Part shown: positions 17,337 to 24,461 of the stretch, piece after piece
How positions within the stretch are numbered: the stretch's first letter is position 1
Layout of the letters: every line of letters begins with the position of its first letter
NCBI RefSeq assembly: GCF_014204545.1
Contig: NZ_JACHLJ010000001.1
Span: 1,302,001 to 1,366,000 of the forward strand
DNA length: 64,000 nucleotides
Source of the DNA: Brevundimonas vesicularis
GTDB lineage: Bacteria; Pseudomonadota; Alphaproteobacteria; Caulobacterales; Caulobacteraceae
Direction of reading: 5' to 3'
Program-made: the position numbers and the translations under genes
Notes under the pieces: generated by a model
Databases searched by the model: none
Told to the model about the DNA's origin: nothing
Seen by the model: the letters and a program-made list of their open reading frames with translations, nothing else

Positions 17337-18341
17337 ATGAAGGCTATTGGCACGACCGGCCCCCACCCCGCGACAGACCCTGCCGCCCTTACGCTCTTCG
17401 ACGCGCCGGAACCGGGCCTGCGCCCCCGCGATCTGCTGGTTGAAGTAAAGGCGGTCAGTCTCAATCCGGTGGACACCAAGGTCCGCTCCAGCCGGACGCC
17501 GGAAGACGATCAGCCAAGCATTCTCGGCTATGACGCGTCAGGGGTGGTGATCGACATCGGCGATGAAGTCAGCCTTTTCAAGGTTGGAGACGAAGTATTC
17601 TATGCCGGCCAGATCGATCGGCCGGGGTCCAACGCAGAGCGCCAAGCTGTCGACGAGCGGATCGTCGGCCCGAAGCCCAAGTCCTTGACGTTTGCAGAAG
17701 CGGCGGCCCTCCCGCTGACGGTGATTACGGCTTGGGAATTGCTGTTTGACCGCTTGAAGGCCGGCAAGGATGAAGACGAGACCTTGCTGATCGTCGGCGG
17801 GGCGGGCGGCGTCGGCTCGGCCCTGATCCAGATCGCCCGCGCCGTCACAAGTTTGCGTGTTGTCGCCACGGCCTCGCGTCCTGACACCCGCCAATGGTGT
17901 CTCGACCTAGGCGCGCACGCAGTGGTCGATCACTCCGGCCCGATAGACGAGGCTCTAACTGCAGCTGGCGAACGCGCGCCCAAATATATTGCATCCCTGA
18001 CCCACACGCAGGCGCATTTCGAAGCGTTGGCCCGCGCGGTCGGCGTGCAAGGCGTGATCGGCTGCATCGACGACTTCAAGGGGTTGCCGATCGAGCTCTT
18101 GAAACAAAAATCGGCAGGATTTGTCTGGGAATTCATGTTCACCCGCTCCCTCGAACAGACGCCGGACATGATCGCGCAGCACCAACTCCTATCGGAGGTC
18201 TCTCGCCTGGTTGATTCTGGCGCCTTGCGCACCACCCTGACCGAGAACCTGGGCCGGCTGTCGGTGGAGAACCTGCTTAAGGGGCACAGACAACTCGAAA
18301 GCGGATCAACCATCGGCAAGGTCGCGCTAGACGGTTTCTGA
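17337..18341 (+). CDS. Zinc-type alcohol dehydrogenase-like / quinone oxidoreductase family protein
   Basis: NADPH-dependent medium-chain dehydrogenase/reductase of 334 aa. The catalytic GroES-like half has VSLNPVDTKVR and LGYDASGVV; the Rossmann half has LLIVGGAGGVGSALIQIA for cofactor binding. The catalytic and structural zinc cysteines of classical alcohol dehydrogenases are missing, so this is the zinc-free quinone oxidoreductase type. The ATG has a good ribosome binding site (GAGGAG). It is divergent from the HDAC-like gene, with 89 bp between them, and GNAT follows 15 bp downstream. A role in quinone or enone detoxification is inference. Confidence 0.9.
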   Translation: MKAIGTTGPHPATDPAALTLFDAPEPGLRPRDLLVEVKAVSLNPVDTKVRSSRTPEDDQPSILGYDASGVVIDIGDEVSLFKVGDEVFYAGQIDRPGSNAERQAVDERIVGPKPKSLTFAEAAALPLTVITAWELLFDRLKAGKDEDETLLIVGGAGGVGSALIQIARAVTSLRVVATASRPDTRQWCLDLGAHAVVDHSGPIDEALTAAGERAPKYIASLTHTQAHFEALARAVGVQGVIGCIDDFKGLPIELLKQKSAGFVWEFMFTRSLEQTPDMIAQHQLLSEVSRLVDSGALRTTLTENLGRLSVENLLKGHRQLESGSTIGKVALDGF

Positions 18342-18356
18342 AGCTATTGGCGGATC

Positions 18357-18884
18357 ATGACCGAGATCGTGATCCGCCCTGCCCGCCCCGAAGACGCCGC
18401 CGCCTTGGGCGCCCTGGGCCGTCAGACCTTTATCGACACCTTCGTCGAGGGGTTCGGCATCCCCTACCCGAAAGCCGACCTGAACGCGTTTCTGGACGCC
18501 AGTTTCGATCTGGAACCGACGCTGAAGAAGTTGGCGGAGCCCGACTGCGCCTGGTGGGTGGCCGCCCGCGACGGAGAACTGCTGGCCTTCGCCAACGCCG
18601 GCCCCAATGGTCTGCCTCATCCCGAGGCTCGATCGTCGCACATGGAACTGCGCCGGCTCTACGTGTCCAAGGCGGCGCAAGGTCTGGGGCTGGGAACCAG
18701 ACTGCTGAAGCTGTCTCTGGACTGGATGCAAACCCACACGGACGGGCCGCTGTGGATCGGCGTCTGGAGCGGCAACGACAAGGCCCAGCGCCTCTATGCC
18801 GCCTACGGCTTCGAGAAGGCAGGCGAATACGACTATCCTGTCGGCGCCTGGCGCGACCACGAGTTCATCTTGCGGCGCGGCTGA
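18357..18884 (+). CDS. GNAT-family N-acetyltransferase
   Basis: A 175-aa acetyl-CoA-dependent acetyltransferase. It begins with the usual IVIRPARPEDAAAL; the acetyl-CoA loop is AAQGLGLGTRLL in the LYVSKAAQGLG region, followed by IGVWSGNDKAQRLYAAYGF, the standard GNAT motif B. Substrate not predictable. It starts 15 bp after the oxidoreductase gene and is likely co-transcribed with it. A separate open frame starting at 18347 overlaps it but belongs, in its second half, to the VWA gene downstream. Confidence 0.9.
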   Translation: MTEIVIRPARPEDAAALGALGRQTFIDTFVEGFGIPYPKADLNAFLDASFDLEPTLKKLAEPDCAWWVAARDGELLAFANAGPNGLPHPEARSSHMELRRLYVSKAAQGLGLGTRLLKLSLDWMQTHTDGPLWIGVWSGNDKAQRLYAAYGFEKAGEYDYPVGAWRDHEFILRRG

Positions 18885-18904
18885 TCCGGGTTCACATCCC
18901 TCTC

Positions 18905-20083
18905 ATGCTCCTGCCCTTCTTCACCGCGCTGCGCGACGCCAAGGTTCCGGTGTCGATGAAGGAATGGCTCCATCTGATGGAGGCCATGGATCGCGACGTG
19001 GCCGGGCGCGAGGTCGAGGCCTTTTATCACCTGTCGCGCGCGGTGCTGGTCAAGGACGAGAAACACTATGATCGGTTCGATCAGGTGTTCGGGACGGTGT
19101 TCAAGGGCGTCGAGTCGGTCGGGTCGGGCGAAGACCTGACCACCGACATTCCCGAGGACTGGCTGCGGCTGCTGAACGAAAAATACCTGACCGATGAGGA
19201 GAAGGCCCAGATCGAGGCGCTGGGCGGATTTGACAAGCTGATGGAAACGCTGAAGCAGCGTTTGGAAGAGCAGAAGGAGCGGCACTTCGGCGGCTCCAAA
19301 TGGATCGGTACGGGCGGAACCAGCCCCTTCGGACACGGCGGCTACAACCCCGAAGGCGTAAGGATCAGCGGTCCGGGCAAGCATGGCCGGGCGGTCAAGG
19401 TGTGGGAGAAGCGCGAGTTCAGGAACCTGGACGACACGGTCGAACTGGGCACCCGCAACATCAAGGTGGCGCTGCGTCGTCTGCGCCGTTTCGCCCGACA
19501 GGGGGCGCCCGACGAACTGGATATCGACGGCACCATCGACGGCACGGCGCGCCAGGGCTGGCTGGACATCCAAATGCGGCCCGAGCGGCGCAATACGATC
19601 AAGGTGCTGCTGTTCCTCGACATCGGTGGCTCGATGGACGGTCACATCAAGCTGGTTGAGGAGCTGTTCTCGGCGGCCAAGACCGAGTTCAAGAACCTGG
19701 AGTTCTTCTACTTCCACAACTGCCTCTACGAAGGCGTCTGGAAGGACAATCGCCGCCGCCACACCGAGCGGATCCCGACGTGGGATCTGCTGCACAAATA
19801 CCCCGGCGACTGGCGCGCCATCTTCGTCGGCGATGCGACGATGAGCCCCTATGAGATCACCATGCCTGGCGGCTCCGTCGAGCACTGGAACGAAGAGGCC
19901 GGCGCCGTCTGGATGAAGCGGGCGCGCCAGCAGTGGGAGAAGTCGGTCTGGCTCAATCCCGTTCAGGAGCGGTACTGGGACTATACCGCCTCCGTCGGCC
20001 TGTTGCGTGAGGTGATGGAGCAGCGGATGTTCCCGCTGACGCTCGAAGGCCTCGACAAGGCGATGCGGGCCCTGACAAGGTAG
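18905..20083 (+). CDS. VWA (CoxE-like) domain protein
   Basis: Protein of 392 aa with a von Willebrand A fold in its C-terminal half. The MIDAS metal-site motif is LFLDIGGSMDGHI (D-x-G-G-S), and FYFHNCLYEGVWKDN and AIFVGDATMSPYE follow as in the CoxE-like VWA family. The N-terminal half is helical and charged (EEKAQIEALGG...KQRLEEQKERHFGG), then SKWIGTGGTSPFGHGGYNPEG. Relatives usually work with a MoxR-type AAA ATPase to load metal or remodel complexes, but no such ATPase is adjacent here. Start ATG 18905, 20 bp after GNAT; the longer frame upstream overlaps GNAT and is rejected. Confidence 0.85.
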   Translation: MLLPFFTALRDAKVPVSMKEWLHLMEAMDRDVAGREVEAFYHLSRAVLVKDEKHYDRFDQVFGTVFKGVESVGSGEDLTTDIPEDWLRLLNEKYLTDEEKAQIEALGGFDKLMETLKQRLEEQKERHFGGSKWIGTGGTSPFGHGGYNPEGVRISGPGKHGRAVKVWEKREFRNLDDTVELGTRNIKVALRRLRRFARQGAPDELDIDGTIDGTARQGWLDIQMRPERRNTIKVLLFLDIGGSMDGHIKLVEELFSAAKTEFKNLEFFYFHNCLYEGVWKDNRRRHTERIPTWDLLHKYPGDWRAIFVGDATMSPYEITMPGGSVEHWNEEAGAVWMKRARQQWEKSVWLNPVQERYWDYTASVGLLREVMEQRMFPLTLEGLDKAMRALTR

Positions 20084-20127
20084 GGGAAGTTTGGGCGACC
20101 GCCTGAAACTTCACGAAGGGTCCGACC

Positions 20128-20625
20128 ATGATCGCCGCCGCCTTCGCCTTGTTGATCCTCCAACAGACTGCACCGACCGTGGTGTGGGAAACACCGGCGG
20201 CAGAATCGGTCGTTGAAACACCAGCGCCGCTCCCGCAGCATAACGTGCCTGCCTGGGGCCTTGCCGATCCATTCGGCTTCGAGCGCGCACGGTGCAGCCC
20301 GCTGGTGCGAGGCCAGAAGTCCATGGCCGAGTGTCAGACCGAGGTGCGTGAAAAACTGGCCATCGCCATGGGGCCGGACCTGCCCGAAGCTCTGCGCCCG
20401 AGCGGCATGGCTGGCGACTGCCAGATGATCCGGGCCAGCGCCGCGGGCTCGGACTACGCGGTCCAGTGCGGTCCGCAGTCGCGCACGGCGGCCGCGGCCT
20501 CGAGCCTGCGTGAAATGGATTGTCGTCCGCGTCCGGTCGAGGGCGGGTTCAGCTCTGAGTGCCGCCCGGTCGATGGAGCCGACAAAAAGGGGCTGTCGCT
20601 GACCCTGTGGGGCGACAAGGACTGA
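20128..20625 (+). CDS. Secreted cysteine-containing protein of unknown function
   Basis: Unrecognised protein of 165 aa. A short hydrophobic start (IAAAFALLILQQTAP) suggests export. Six cysteines are spread through the mature part (contexts RARCSP, AECQTE, GDCQMI, VQCGP, MDCRPR, SECRPV), enough for three disulfides, consistent with a periplasmic or outer-surface location. It follows the VWA gene by 44 bp on the same strand and is closed by the hairpin at 20636-20665. No function assigned. Confidence 0.6.
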   Translation: MIAAAFALLILQQTAPTVVWETPAAESVVETPAPLPQHNVPAWGLADPFGFERARCSPLVRGQKSMAECQTEVREKLAIAMGPDLPEALRPSGMAGDCQMIRASAAGSDYAVQCGPQSRTAAAASSLREMDCRPRPVEGGFSSECRPVDGADKKGLSLTLWGDKD

Positions 20626-20635
20626 TGGGACAGAA

Positions 20636-20665
20636 AAGCGCCGCCCGCTTTCGCGGACGGCGCTT
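20636..20665. terminator. Bidirectional hairpin terminator
   Basis: AAGCGCCGCCCGC and GCGGACGGCGCTT form a 13-bp stem with one mismatch around the loop TTTC. It lies 10 bp after the secreted-protein gene (+) and 26 bp after the csbD-like gene (-), which converge here, so it probably ends both transcripts. The U-tracts are short on both sides. Confidence 0.65.
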
Positions 20666-20691
20666 CGCATCTTCGCGCATTCTAGGGAAGC

Positions 20692-20871
20692 TTAGGCCTT
20701 GTCGCGCAGGCTGTCCTTGACGCCGCCGACAGTATTCTGGACCTTGCCTTCGACCTGATCGGCCTTGCCTTCGGCCTGCATCTTGGTGTCGCCGGTCACT
20801 TTGCCGACGCCTTCCTTGATCTTGCCACCGATGTTCTTGGCGGCGCCTTCGATACGGTCATGATCAGCCAT
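20692..20871 (-). CDS. CsbD-family general stress protein
   Basis: A 59-aa hydrophilic protein. Sequence starts MADHDRIEGAAKNIGGKIKEG, and the repeated G-K-x-x-G pattern (GVGKVTGDTKMQAEGKADQVEGKV) is the CsbD signature. Such proteins are induced by general stress in many bacteria; their molecular role is unknown. AGGAG stands 8 bases before the ATG. An EcfG-type promoter lies 53 bp upstream, which explains stress control. The gene is separated from its neighbours by the hairpin at 20636-20665 and by the NUDIX gene on the other side. Confidence 0.93.
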   Translation of the reverse strand: MADHDRIEGAAKNIGGKIKEGVGKVTGDTKMQAEGKADQVEGKVQNTVGGVKDSLRDKA

Positions 20872-20923
20872 GGAAATCTCCTAATTTTCATCGCCGCGAC
20901 GTAGCGTTGCGGTTCGAAAACTA

Positions 20924-20948
20924 AACGACTTGGCTAACGGCCTGTTCC
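20924..20948 (-). promoter_or_regulatory. EcfG (sigma-T type) general stress promoter for csbD
   Basis: On the minus strand GGAAC (20948-20944) is followed after exactly 16 bases by CGTT (20927-20924), the consensus -35/-10 pair of alphaproteobacterial EcfG sigma factors. The -10 lies 53 bp before the csbD ATG. The sigma factor, PhyR and NepR genes are not in this window. Confidence 0.8.
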
Positions 20949-20955
20949 GTAAGGC

Positions 20956-21399
20956 TCAGCTTGGACGACGCAGCCAGACGGCAACCGCCCAAGCGTGGGA
21001 GTCGTGACGCAGGCGCGAGATGGCGAAGGTCGGATCCAGCCACACCAGCGTGTGATCGTCCTCACATTTTGCATCGGGATTTTCGGCCGCCACAGTCGCC
21101 GTCCAGAAGCCGCCGACATTGTTCACCGGCTCGCGCGTCGAACGCACGAAATACTGGCTGGCCTCGGCGATGCGGTTCAGCGGCGCGATCGTCAAACCGG
21201 TTTCCTCAACGAATTCGCGGATCAGCGCCTGAACCTCGGTCTCTTCCAAATCCAAGCCGCCGCCGGGCAGGTCGAAATAGGGACCGGTCTCGCGTTCGAC
21301 GCGCACACAGGCGATCAGGCCATCGCGCTCGACGATGCCGAACGCGGTGGCGCGGTGACGATAATCCGAAGCGGGTTTGCGAACGCCGAACTGCAACAT
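20956..21399 (-). CDS. NUDIX hydrolase
   Basis: A 147-aa hydrolase of nucleoside diphosphate-linked compounds. The Nudix box G-x5-E-x7-REUxEExGU is complete, with GGLDLEE followed by REFVEETGL at about residues 48-70. The N-terminus (YRHRATAFGIVERDGLIACVRVE) is the usual first strand. Cytoplasmic; Mg-dependent. It lies downstream of the receiver-kinase gene with 14 bp between them, so it may be the last gene of that operon; its stop is 8 bp from the csbD promoter. Substrate not predictable. Confidence 0.9.
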   Translation of the reverse strand: MLQFGVRKPASDYRHRATAFGIVERDGLIACVRVERETGPYFDLPGGGLDLEETEVQALIREFVEETGLTIAPLNRIAEASQYFVRSTREPVNNVGGFWTATVAAENPDAKCEDDHTLVWLDPTFAISRLRHDSHAWAVAVWLRRPS

Positions 21400-21413
21400 G
21401 ATGAAAACCGACC

Positions 21414-22457
21414 CTAGAGGTCGAACGACAACCTGGCGCGCACGCCCTTGTGGGCGCCGTCGAACTCGACGGCCGAGCGCAGGCCCGAGGCCATGGCCGA
21501 GATGATCTTGCCGCCCAGGCCCGTGCCCTTGGGCGCGCCGTCGCCCAGGCCGGGGCCGTCGTCCTCGACCGTCAGCATCACGCGATGGTCCGTCTCGCGG
21601 CGCAGATGGATGCGAATCTCGCCCCCTTGCCCCGGCGCATAGGCGTATTTGACCGCGTTGGTGACCAGTTCGGTGACGATGACGCCGATGGAGACGGCTT
21701 GATCGGTCGTGACCGACAACGGCTCAGCGTCCAGCGTCAGCCTGGGCGATCCTTCGTCTGGCCCGATGGACTTGGACAGTTCGTCCATCAGCCCGACCAG
21801 ATATTCGTCCATCGCCACGTGGCTCATGTCGCCGGACGTGTAGAGGCGGCGGTGAACATGGGCGACGGCCTCGATGCGCGCCTGCGATTCGCGCAGCGCG
21901 TCCTTGGCGCCCTGATCGGTGACGTGGCGCATCTGCAACGACATGAAGCTGGACACCAGCTGCAGCGAGTTGCCGACGCGGTGGTTCACCTCACGCAGCA
22001 TCGCCTCGGCCCGATCGCGCGCCCGGCGGATTTCTTCCTGCGCCAGTTCGTTCTCGCGCTCCAGCCGACGGCGCGACAGGGCGTCCTCGAGCGCCGAGCG
22101 CAACAAGGACGTGAAGTCCTCCGAGACATCCTTGATCACGTAGTCCGCCGCGCCCGCTCGAAGGGCCGCGACGGCGATCCGCCCATCCTGCGCACCCGTC
22201 ACATAGACGACGGGCGGCGCCGCCGTCAGGGCCAGAATGTCCGGTAGGACGTCCAGCCCGTCTCGCGTCGGCATATAATGGTCGAGCGCGCAGACGTCGA
22301 ACTCGTCCTGCTGCAACAGCTCCAGCCCCGCATCGCCGTCGGGCGCGCAGGTGACGGCGTAGCCGTGACGCCCCAGTTCCTTCTCGACCAGTCGGGACAG
22401 ACCCCGATCATCGTCGATGTAGAGCAGGCGGATGGGCTGGGACGCGTCGATCGTCAG
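21414..22457 (-). CDS. Receiver domain-HisKA_2 histidine kinase with probable CTG start
   Basis: Cytoplasmic protein with an N-terminal CheY-like receiver (~10-130) followed by a HisKA_2 kinase. Starting at CTG 22457 the receiver is complete: acidic D15-D17 (YIDDD), phosphoacceptor D59 (CALDHYMP), T87 and K109. The kinase phospho-His is H159 in [14 protein letters not shown] box [14 protein letters not shown] box [11 protein letters not shown]. There is no in-frame ATG, GTG or TTG between an upstream TGA and the TTG at 22316, which would remove the DDD and half of the fold. CTG overlaps the upstream stop as CTGA. HisKA_2 kinases of this kind often feed the PhyR general stress pathway, but partners are not known here. 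Confidence 0.85.
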   Translation of the reverse strand: MTIDASQPIRLLYIDDDRGLSRLVEKELGRHGYAVTCAPDGDAGLELLQQDEFDVCALDHYMPTRDGLDVLPDILALTAAPPVVYVTGAQDGRIAVAALRAGAADYVIKDVSEDFTSLLRSALEDALSRRRLERENELAQEEIRRARDRAEAMLREVNHRVGNSLQLVSSFMSLQMRHVTDQGAKDALRESQARIEAVAHVHRRLYTSGDMSHVAMDEYLVGLMDELSKSIGPDEGSPRLTLDAEPLSVTTDQAVSIGVIVTELVTNAVKYAYAPGQGGEIRIHLRRETDHRVMLTVEDDGPGLGDGAPKGTGLGGKIISAMASGLRSAVEFDGAHKGVRARLSFDL

Positions 22458-22876
22458 ATCTCCGGCGCCTGAATCACCGACAGGAACAGACCCAACTGAC
22501 GGATGGCGCCGGCGAAGGATTCATAATCCACCGGCTTGGTGATGTAGACGTTGCAGCCCAGGTCGTAGCAACGCTGGATTTCGACCTTGTCGTCCGTGGT
22601 CGTCAGCACCACGACCGGAGCCCGCTTCAGACGGTCGTTGGCCTTCACCTTTTCCAGAATGTCCGTGCCCGACATATCGGGCAGATTGAGGTCGAGCAGG
22701 ATCAGCAGCGGGCCGTTGGCAAGGATTTCGTCGCTGAACAGATAGTCGAGCGCCGCACCACCCTCATCGAAATGCTTGATCTCGTTGTTGATGTTGGCCC
22801 GGCGGATGTTCTTTTCGATCAGCTTGGCGTGGCCGTGGTCGTCTTCGACCATGATGATTTTGACGGGTTGCGTCAC
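22454..22876 (-). CDS. Single-domain response regulator (Rcp1-like CheY)
   Basis: Stand-alone receiver of 140 aa with no output domain. Key residues: E11-D12-D13 ([15 protein letters not shown]), D62 in [12 protein letters not shown]92 and K114 (YITKPVDY). The KLIEKN start and long alpha4 region are typical of Rcp1-type regulators paired with phytochrome-like or CHASE-type kinases. Its ATG overlaps the CHASE3 kinase stop by 4 bases, and its TGA overlaps the next gene's CTG, so all three genes look translationally coupled. It probably shuttles phosphate between the two kinases. Confidence 0.93.
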   Translation of the reverse strand: MTQPVKIIMVEDDHGHAKLIEKNIRRANINNEIKHFDEGGAALDYLFSDEILANGPLLILLDLNLPDMSGTDILEKVKANDRLKRAPVVVLTTTDDKVEIQRCYDLGCNVYITKPVDYESFAGAIRQLGLFLSVIQAPEI

Positions 22877-24399
22877 AGCGCGCCTCCGGGTTCAGACAGG
22901 ATCAGTCGTTTGGGGAATTTCAGCAGGAAAGTCGAGCCTTTGCCCAACTCGGACTCGACGTCGATGGTGCCGCCCAGGCGACGCACGCTGTTCCTGACGA
23001 ACGCCAGCCCCAAACCTTCGCCGGAACGGTCCTGTTTTCCAGAGCGGCGGAAGAGTTCGAAGATTCGCTCATGGTCGCGCGGGGCGATGCCCCGGCCGTT
23101 GTCGGCGACCCGGTAGACGACCCAGCCGCCCGGCACGTCTTCGCCCGACACGACGATTTCGCCCGGCCGGTCGTGATCCAGATATTTGACGGCGTTGTCG
23201 ATCAGATTGCCGACAATCTGCTCCATCGAAATGCGGTCGCTTTCGATTTCGGGCAGCGACTGCACCTCGATGCGCGCGCCCGAGGCCTCGGTCTGGTGGT
23301 GGACGCTGTTGGCGATGTTCTGGGCCATCGTCGTCATGTCCAACGGTTCTGGAAGCAGGTTGCGGCGACCTTCGCGCGACAGCTTCAGGATGGCGTTGAT
23401 CAGCCGGTCCATCTTTTCTGTCGAAGCGCGGATGAAGCCTACAGCCTCGGGCATTTCCTCGCGCACGGCGGTGACGACCTCGGGATCGACCACGCGCGTC
23501 TTCTCATCCTCTTGGATGGCCCTATCGACGACCTTGCCAGCCTGCTCCAGTTCGGAGGTGTAGCCCATGACGTTGACCAGCGGCGCGCGCAGGTCGTGAC
23601 TGACGATATAGGCGAAGCGCTGGATTTCCTCGTTGGCGCGCATGAGGTCGCCGGTGCGTTCGCGAACCTTGTCCTCCAGACTGGCGTTAGCGGCGTCCAG
23701 GGTCGCGCGAGCCGCCTCGATCTCGGCCACATAACGCCGCACTAACCAGGCCGACAGCAGGGCCAGAACGAGGACCAGAAACCCCGCGATGGCGTTCATC
23801 GTGACGGTCAGGAAGCCAAGACGCTCCGAGGCCCGACGTCGACTGTCGATCCTGTCGGACTTCAGCTTGTCGAACTTCTCGATGGCGGCTCGGAGCTCGT
23901 CCATATACTGCTTGCCTTCGCCAGACCGCACGGCCTGGATCGACTGACCGATCCGACCCTGCCGCGCCAAGGCGACGGTGCGCTCCATCTCGTCCCATTT
24001 CTTGTCACCCAGACGGTGAATGGGTTCGACGGTGTCTTTCAGCGTCGGATCGAGGGCTGCGCCCTCATCCAAAAACGCCAGAGCCGGCTCCATGTCGGCC
24101 CTGGAGTCACGATAGGGCTGTAGAAAATCGCTTCGTCCCGTCAGCAGAAAACCGCGTTGCGACGTTTCGGCGTTCAGGCTCGCAATGAGAACCGTGCGCG
24201 CGGCACGCCGCATCTGCTGAGCATGCTCGATGGTCTTGTTCAACGCCACGGTGCGCTGGATCATCACGAAGGTCGTCGCATTGACCACGATCAGCAGTCC
24301 GAACGCCAGGATCAGCATGGCCGATATTGACCGGGCCAACGACGGCGTGCGCATGAAGTCGCGCAGGCGCGACCATTGGGATCGGGGGTTTGGACTCAT
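22873..24399 (-). CDS. CHASE3-domain membrane sensor histidine kinase
   Basis: A 508-aa sensor kinase. One TM helix at ~20-45 (ISAMLILAFGLLIVVNATTF), a CHASE3 periplasmic domain (contains ASLNAETSQRGFLLTG), a second TM helix at ~200-225 (GFLVLVLALLSAWLV), a coiled coil (LDAANASLEDKVRERTG), then HisKA with phospho-His H268 in IVSHDLRAPLVNVMGYT and an HATPase domain (NLIDNAVKYLD; VADNGRGIAPRDHERIFELF). First gene of the three-gene signalling set. The 62-bp gap to the flhA stop must contain its own promoter, unless it is read from the flagellar operon upstream. Confidence 0.93.
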   Translation of the reverse strand: MSPNPRSQWSRLRDFMRTPSLARSISAMLILAFGLLIVVNATTFVMIQRTVALNKTIEHAQQMRRAARTVLIASLNAETSQRGFLLTGRSDFLQPYRDSRADMEPALAFLDEGAALDPTLKDTVEPIHRLGDKKWDEMERTVALARQGRIGQSIQAVRSGEGKQYMDELRAAIEKFDKLKSDRIDSRRRASERLGFLTVTMNAIAGFLVLVLALLSAWLVRRYVAEIEAARATLDAANASLEDKVRERTGDLMRANEEIQRFAYIVSHDLRAPLVNVMGYTSELEQAGKVVDRAIQEDEKTRVVDPEVVTAVREEMPEAVGFIRASTEKMDRLINAILKLSREGRRNLLPEPLDMTTMAQNIANSVHHQTEASGARIEVQSLPEIESDRISMEQIVGNLIDNAVKYLDHDRPGEIVVSGEDVPGGWVVYRVADNGRGIAPRDHERIFELFRRSGKQDRSGEGLGLAFVRNSVRRLGGTIDVESELGKGSTFLLKFPKRLILSEPGGAL

Positions 24400-24461
24400 G
24401 ACGGCGGAGCTTTAGCGGGGTGCGTCGCTGCGTCAAACGTCAAACTGCCAAGTCGGCGAGA

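Noticed and set aside
18347..18904. A long frame joining the GNAT region to the VWA protein.
   Set aside because: Its first 186 codons overlap the GNAT gene in another frame. The VWA homology begins at the ATG at 18905.
22316..22457. TTG at 22316 as the start of the receiver-kinase.
   Set aside because: It would remove the DDD acidic pocket and much of the receiver, although the missing residues are encoded just upstream in frame.
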